DNA of 64,000 nt, from positions 2,945,521 to 3,009,520 of the forward strand of contig OZ025284.1 of assembly GCA_964019165.1 (NCBI GenBank), read 5' to 3'. This DNA comes from Mastigias papua (Eukaryota > Cnidaria > Scyphozoa > Rhizostomeae > Mastigiidae). Both the position numbers and the translations under genes were made by a program. Within the stretch, counting starts at the first letter, position 1, and each line of letters opens with the position of its first letter. The notes under the pieces were generated by a model, which made no database searches, was not told the DNA's origin, and saw nothing but the letters and a program-made list of their open reading frames with translations. This document shows, piece after piece, positions 58,559 through 64,000 of this stretch.

Positions 58559-60957
58559 TCAAAGTGGAAAATTATCTGCCAGATCAAGTCTGTTGAGTGG
58601 TTGAAAATAACCAAACAGTTCATTATCAAAAGAGCTATTGACTTGTATTGAACCATTATCACTTGTCTGGCTTGACCCTCCTGATGAAATTGGCACAATC
58701 CCTCTTACAGCAGCATCACTAGAGTAGGTGAACAAAACCATGCTAGATTATCACTCCTTCATAACATTTAGTAAATACAAATAGATTGTATATATACAAA
58801 ACTTGAAATCCTCAAATCAAAGTCACATTATGACCACTGCTGCATACAGCGAAGCACAGACAAACCATTGAACTATACTGAAAATCTCATACATGAAATA
58901 TACGCTTCTTTTTGTCCACAATAAATTCTCACATGCATATATCCTAGGCAATGGAGGAATCCAAGGGGCTAGTTTGATATTAGCAAAAGTATAAAGCCAA
59001 CAGGGTATCTACATATCAAAGTTCCTCGTATAATCTTCACTGTAGCTTTATAATAGCTAACTAAATATTGAGTGTAGGATTAACAACAAGAACAGTGTTC
59101 CTATCCTGATGATTTTGTAAGAAAAACCTTACCTTGTTGAGACAGCAAATGGGTCTTCACTACCATTGGCTTCATCTTCTGGATCCCACATGTGCAAAAG
59201 CCTTCTCCATACTTTAACTTGGCCTTGCCAAGATCTAGTACTGCACTGCTGATATTTATTTGGGGTCCATGGATCGCCCTGTGTTCTTTCATTCCTATTA
59301 TGTTAATAATTTAAAAATAAGATCTCTAAGCTGGGACATATTACTGGAAAGCCTAAAAGCAATAATGAGGAAAGTTTTGTGAAAGATAGTCAGTTACACA
59401 AATGGAATACCATGCAGATTATATACATGAACATCCAGAATAACAGCAAAACTAAGTATATAACTAAGGCTGAAACAAACTGTTTGACTGACAGATATCA
59501 CTTTCCAAGTGCTTAGTGAGAGCATAGTCTACCTTTGGACATGCTTTGTGTACATATCATAACCAAGAGTATTCTTGCCCATGTCAATTTGCTTCTGTCT
59601 TTGACTTAGTCTGTGTGGATCATTCATCATTGGTGTGAAAGCCTTTCTTTCCTCAGTTGTCAGACTCTTCTTTCTCATATTTCTTTCATCAGGTTTATCC
59701 ATATTTAACTGCTTCCTTGTTCTACAACAGCAATAATAAAGAGTCACTGCAAGTACATATTACAAAGAGCGAAAGCTTGAAATCACAGAATATTGAGCAA
59801 CTTTAAGCATTAGGTGTGGAGTGAAGGTGCATGCTTACAAACATATATGCACATGGAGCTCAAGGGAGTGTCCTTAAAGCTAGGACACCAGTAGCTTTTA
59901 CATCCAGATTTCTCACTTTCAATATTCAGTAATAACATATATATAATGCTAACAGTATGGAGACATCAACAGTAGGGAAGAGGCGGAAAGTGGGTCACCA
60001 ATGACAAGATAGGAAACTACCTAATGAATACGAATATACCTCCGTTCTTGTCCACATTTCCTGCGAGCATTTTCTGTGTATATCGCGCTTTCTTCTCTCT
60101 CCACCTCATCTGCCCAGTTGAGAGGTGAGCTGAAGTCAATATCATCAGACTCAAGCCTATGAGATGTAAAGTGTAAAAATGAATCTAAGAATGTTAGTTT
60201 AATTAATTGGAAATATGGAATGAAGTATTTCAACAAAAGGGAGCTGGATGTTGAATTGACTGGGTCATAATTTATTATAGTTTGTATTTTAAATCACTTA
60301 CGAATTATCAAATTTGGATGAGACTACTCTGTTTTCTTCCATATCATCTTTCCTCTGGGCAAACTGTTTTCTACATGGCTTCTCCAAACTTCCAAATGAG
60401 CATTTCCGTTTGTTTCGCTTCTTCCATCTCTTCTGGGAGGCCACTGGGGAACTGAATGTAGGGGACCCAAATCTAGAAAAACTGCAAGTGAAATTCAACT
60501 TTCAACAACATTTGAAATCACCATTTAATCTTACACAATATTCAAAACAACAACTCACTTTCTGTCTACTCCTAAAGTCGCAACGGTCAAGCAAGTAGAG
60601 AGCACTAAACAAAAGTGGTCTTCTTCGCGCCATTTTTACATTCGTGCATTCAAGCCTACCTACTCTATCGCACAATCCTACTGAATATCTAGATCTGTGC
60701 GAAGTTATCAAACTAAGATATAGAAGAATACGATCGCATTGTCTAAGGCCAAGCCAGATGACAAAAGGCATCACAAAACAGGCATAGCGATATTCAGGAC
60801 CCTAGGTATTCATGGCCAAGGCCATTAGGTAGTAGGTTATTCGAAAGAGGCCATTCCATCCTTCGGCGAAGTCGAACTACTTAAATCAACAACAGGCAAA
60901 CCGAGGTACTTTCAATGTATCTTGTAATTACTATATAGTTACTTGCCTTTGCTCCAT
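58559..60957 (-). CDS. SLBP: Histone RNA stem-loop-binding protein (complete, 272 aa)
   Basis: Six exons join in phase: 60957-60947, 60481-60302, 60156-60040, 59721-59533, 59294-59133, 58718-58559. The total of 272 aa is close to human SLBP (270). Residues 21-30 form a basic nuclear signal (KRWKKRNKRK). The RNA-binding domain spans about 138-205: LSQRQKQIDMGKNTLGYDMY, then TPNK (176-179, the conserved phospho-threonine motif) and the RRLLHMWDP end. SLBP binds the 3' hairpin of replication-dependent histone mRNA and directs its processing and translation. Two places differ from the usual domain: STRSWQ instead of SRRSWD, and DMGKN instead of DYGKN. Exon 1 encodes only MEQ plus two bases and seems to use a GC donor. 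The first exon is the least certain part. Confidence 0.9.
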
Positions 60958-61046
60958 AGTGGTGAGTTTTCGTGATTTCCTATTAGGCTTCTTCTGTGGT
61001 AGCAGCGATGTTTGGCTTTATTCATAAAAGTCAGTCGACACCTTAC

Positions 61047-61084
61047 GCGCCAGATTTTGGCGCTAACTTCAGAAAGTAGCCAAT
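61047..61084. promoter_or_regulatory. SLBP promoter: E2F-type palindrome and CCAAT box
   Basis: GCGCCAGATTTTGGCGC (61047-61063) is an inverted repeat containing an exact TTTGGCGC E2F site. A CCAAT box follows at 61080-61084. They lie about 90-130 bp upstream of the SLBP start, fitting a gene switched on for S phase. Confidence 0.6.
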
Positions 61085-61129
61085 CAGCAGCACTCTTTTC
61101 CTAATTAGGGAGACGTCATCACTTTCGAA

Positions 61130-64000
61130 TAGTGAAAATCCCACAATGCATCAAGGAAACAGAAGGGACGCTGCCTGCTCCAGCACATGCGTTAAAGGGA
61201 GGACAACCACCGTTTATCCTCAGAATCCGACCCACGGTGGGGGGAGGGACACAAATGAGCTCTTTTAGGGGAGTTACTCATTATCGTCTCAAAACGAAAA
61301 GCGGGAACATTATTTTAGCGTACTGAAATCTTGTTCGTCCGACACTCGTCAGGGTATGAAACGTCGGATAACGACCGAAAGGTGAACTGAAATATATAGC
61401 TAGATGTGGTTACACGTGATATGATGAATAATGCGGGTATAAAAGTCCTTATGATTAGTAAACGTGTAGGTGGAATAAATGGGGTAGATGGTATTTTTGC
61501 TCAAAATAAATAAATAGGGTAACTGGAAATCTTTCTTTCGCTTATTATGTCAAATAATCACAAAAAGAGAGCCACTAAAGGATCTTTTAAGTTCGTTTTC
61601 AAAAATATACAGTGTCAACGATAGAACATTCAAGTGATTAAAAAAAAGGCTATGCAATTCTGTCTATACTAATTTGTTTAAACTATTGAAGCTATGTTTC
61701 GAGTGCTTTCCAGCATCCTTACAGTAGATTCAATGTAAGACACTCTAAATAGATGAGACTATGATTGAGTTTTCGATACAACGACTATCTGAGAATAAAA
61801 GCAATATACAGCAATGGTGGATATAAAGGTAAGCAAATAAGCGTGTTAGGGATGTATGACGGGGGGACTACTACAACAAGCTATTTTGCAATTGCGCACA
61901 AGCTTGCGTGGGTGGAATTTGTCTCCGAAATAAATAATCGACCCACCCTGATTATTCGAAACTTGAGAGTAGGCTATGTGAATCTTTTTCCGGAATTTCG
62001 TCGTTGTGGACAGATCATAAATGAAGCTGTGAAGGAGATGCACGATCCCAGAATGCAAAGTGTGACATGCATTTTACATGCGCTTATCTCCGTTTGCTTT
62101 CTCTTGCCAAGCTCTGGATTATTATAGATCGAAGACATGTCCAGATATTCAAGGCCACCAAATACTTCGTTATTCATTAGAAATGTTCACGCAGATACAA
62201 GGTATGATGCCATTTCATGTTAAATCACATATCACTATTTAGTTAGGACTTGCAACTGTTTTTTGATGAAATTTAGCATCTAGCGAAGGAACGTCTATCC
62301 AGAGCGCTCAAGGCCGAATGCACTGCAGGTTTGAAGTATGCATGTTCAAAACGCACTTGTACTTGCATGATTTAGTTGAATGGATCTGTCAAAAAGTGTT
62401 GTGTATGAATATCGGAGTCCAGCTTAACTGAAAAGGCAAGCACCTGCGCCACAGTTAAACCTTCAGCATTTGTAAGATCTCAACCAACATCCGTCACTAC
62501 CTGGAATTTTCACTAGCAATGTACATTGTTGTTATTGTACCTGAGTGCTGTATACAATACCAGCCTTGTAGGATTAACCATATAATCATGTTTCCTATCT
62601 TGATTTCATGCTACAGTATAAACCAGCATAAAAGAACCTTCATTTGTGGACCTAATCTGAAAAGGTTCTTATAGAAGACAGATGAATAAGTAATTTTAGG
62701 TAGTGTTTCATAATAAAGGTGCTTTTCTACCCAGTATGCATTATTGAGGAGTGGTCTTCTTTTCTTGATAGAGAACTTGCATTTCTATTTATCAAACAAG
62801 TCACATGTCAGCATTTTTTTGCATCTTGGGTATAGGAATTAAAAACATTTTAGGGCACAGGTTCTTAAACATTGTGGTTCTTTAAGCATGTTTTTACTGT
62901 TTATAGCATGAAGTCATGACTCTTATCACCCCAATAACTATTCACTTTAAAATCACTTTAGATCTATTCCTACCTTTACATCTTAGGGAAGGATACTGCA
63001 TGGAGTGTAATCCAAATAGGAAAGAGTTTATGGGCCTCTGCTGTTAATCTATGTGTTCAATGCTTGTTGCACAGCTTTAGCATTGTAGTGCATCCCTTAT
63101 TGTCTGAACCTCAATTATACAAATAAAATTTTCTGGGTCAATAATCTTTTTTATATTTACCATTCTTCCCAGTGAAAATTTAAAAATGACTGGCTTTAGA
63201 TTGTTTGTTTAATAGAAATGATTGGAAGTGTTGCTTGTTTTAGTTACTGTTGAACAATTCTTTTACTTTCATTTCATCCTGGCTGCTTCCTTATATGCAG
63301 TTTTGTAAAGTCTTTGGAGGAGAATAACACCCTTTTATCGCATTTTCTTGCGTTTCATAACAAGGAAGGGAATGCTGTAGTTCAGCCTTCTTTTATGATT
63401 GAGAATGCACATTTTCTAGTCTTTGTTATTCATAATTTATGGAGTCAGTGCACATTCTGTTCTTAGGAATTGATGCTATGTTAGCTGTGTGTGTTTTGTG
63501 TAAGAAACATATCAGAACCATAATGTTTTTATATCAGAGCCATAAGAAACAGGCATATACAAGCTGTGAGACTCCAAATGGGCGAAAATATGAAACTTTA
63601 AAAAAAACACAGTTAGGCTGAATTTCAAAAGCAGATATTGAAGCCTTGTTGTCTTAAATTTAATTGTATACATACTCCACTGAGCCTGAACATTATATTT
63701 CTCATCTGACAGTTGTAATTTCCCCCTCCCTTGTGTGCACAATTATGATGCACCACAAGCTTCACTTAGACTGAAGAAATATGAAACAGTTCTTTTTATT
63801 GTGGAGGTCTATATATGAACTACCTTGTGTGCAAGCTTGCACCTAAGGTTCTAGGGATGCTACATGTTTCACAATGAACCTGTCAAATTTTTGTGTTGGT
63901 CCATGGTTTTTGCTGCAGATTTACACACCTTGCTCTTACACCCATATGTTATAAGGATACAGTACCCCTATTGAAGAATAGTCTTACCAATAATTTTAGA
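61130..64000. other. Right end of window, no gene recognised
   Basis: A 120-codon plus-strand frame at 61765-62127 has a strong splice-donor-like AAAGGTAAGC inside it and no family resemblance, so I do not call it a gene. The rest is AT-rich with only short frames and several AATAAA words (for example 63122). It could be introns or UTR of a gene beyond the edge. Confidence 0.4.

Noticed and set aside
60502..60774. MARRRPLLF frame as the SLBP start exon
   Set aside because: It has a good GTGAGT donor but ends in phase 0, while the next SLBP exon needs phase 2. The 11-nt exon fits phase and length better.
61765..62127. 120-residue plus-strand frame
   Set aside because: No recognisable domain, and a strong donor-like site inside; too little support to call a gene.

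Overview
This is animal nuclear DNA. Genes are split by introns with GT-AG (and probably one GC-AG) boundaries, there are no bacterial-style operons, and the sequence is AT-rich and full of microsatellites, MITEs and LINE/LTR retrotransposon relics. The families present (DHX16, MAK16, SLBP, P450s, a secreted discoidin/LamG-type protein, several non-LTR retrotransposon families, a BEL/Pao element) suggest an early-branching marine invertebrate. A cnidarian seems most likely to me, but nothing here proves the phylum.

Layout. (1) 1-11.1 kb: minus-strand gene for a secreted protein (signal peptide, Cys-rich segment, F5/8 type C domain, start of a LamG-like domain). I rebuilt six exons from compatible splice phases; the gene runs off the left edge. 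One intron holds a TA-flanked MITE and a 5'-truncated LINE with a 10-bp target-site duplication. (2) 11.1-17.3 kb: accessory DNA with a dead P450 exon, three CR1/L2-like LINE fragments and two MITEs. (3) 17.3-42.1 kb: a tandem segmental duplication. Each unit carries a complete six-exon, 501-residue cytochrome P450 gene with identical exon lengths, about 92% identical by my hand count. Unit 2 also took a BEL/Pao insertion in intron 2 and other insertions. The duplicated unit reaches into the last exon of the neighbouring gene MAK16, leaving a decayed MAK16 3' exon between the two P450s. (4) 42.0-52.2 kb: MAK16 (minus, 11 exons, 280 aa, complete), with an old LINE in its first large intron region. 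(5) 52.4-55.5 kb: DHX16 (plus), one uninterrupted 1040-codon frame, starting 246 bp from the MAK16 start in divergent orientation, so the two probably share a promoter. (6) 58.5-61.0 kb: histone stem-loop-binding protein SLBP (minus, 6 exons, 272 aa, complete), with an E2F-type palindrome and a CCAAT box just upstream. (7) 61.1-64 kb: no gene recognised.

Functional themes: MAK16 (60S ribosome biogenesis), DHX16 (spliceosome activation) and SLBP (histone mRNA processing) are conserved nuclear RNA-metabolism genes. The P450s and the secreted discoidin protein form the variable part. Mobile elements explain most of the rest and record an order of events: a MITE inserted in P450 intron 4, then the segmental duplication, then the BEL/Pao insertion.
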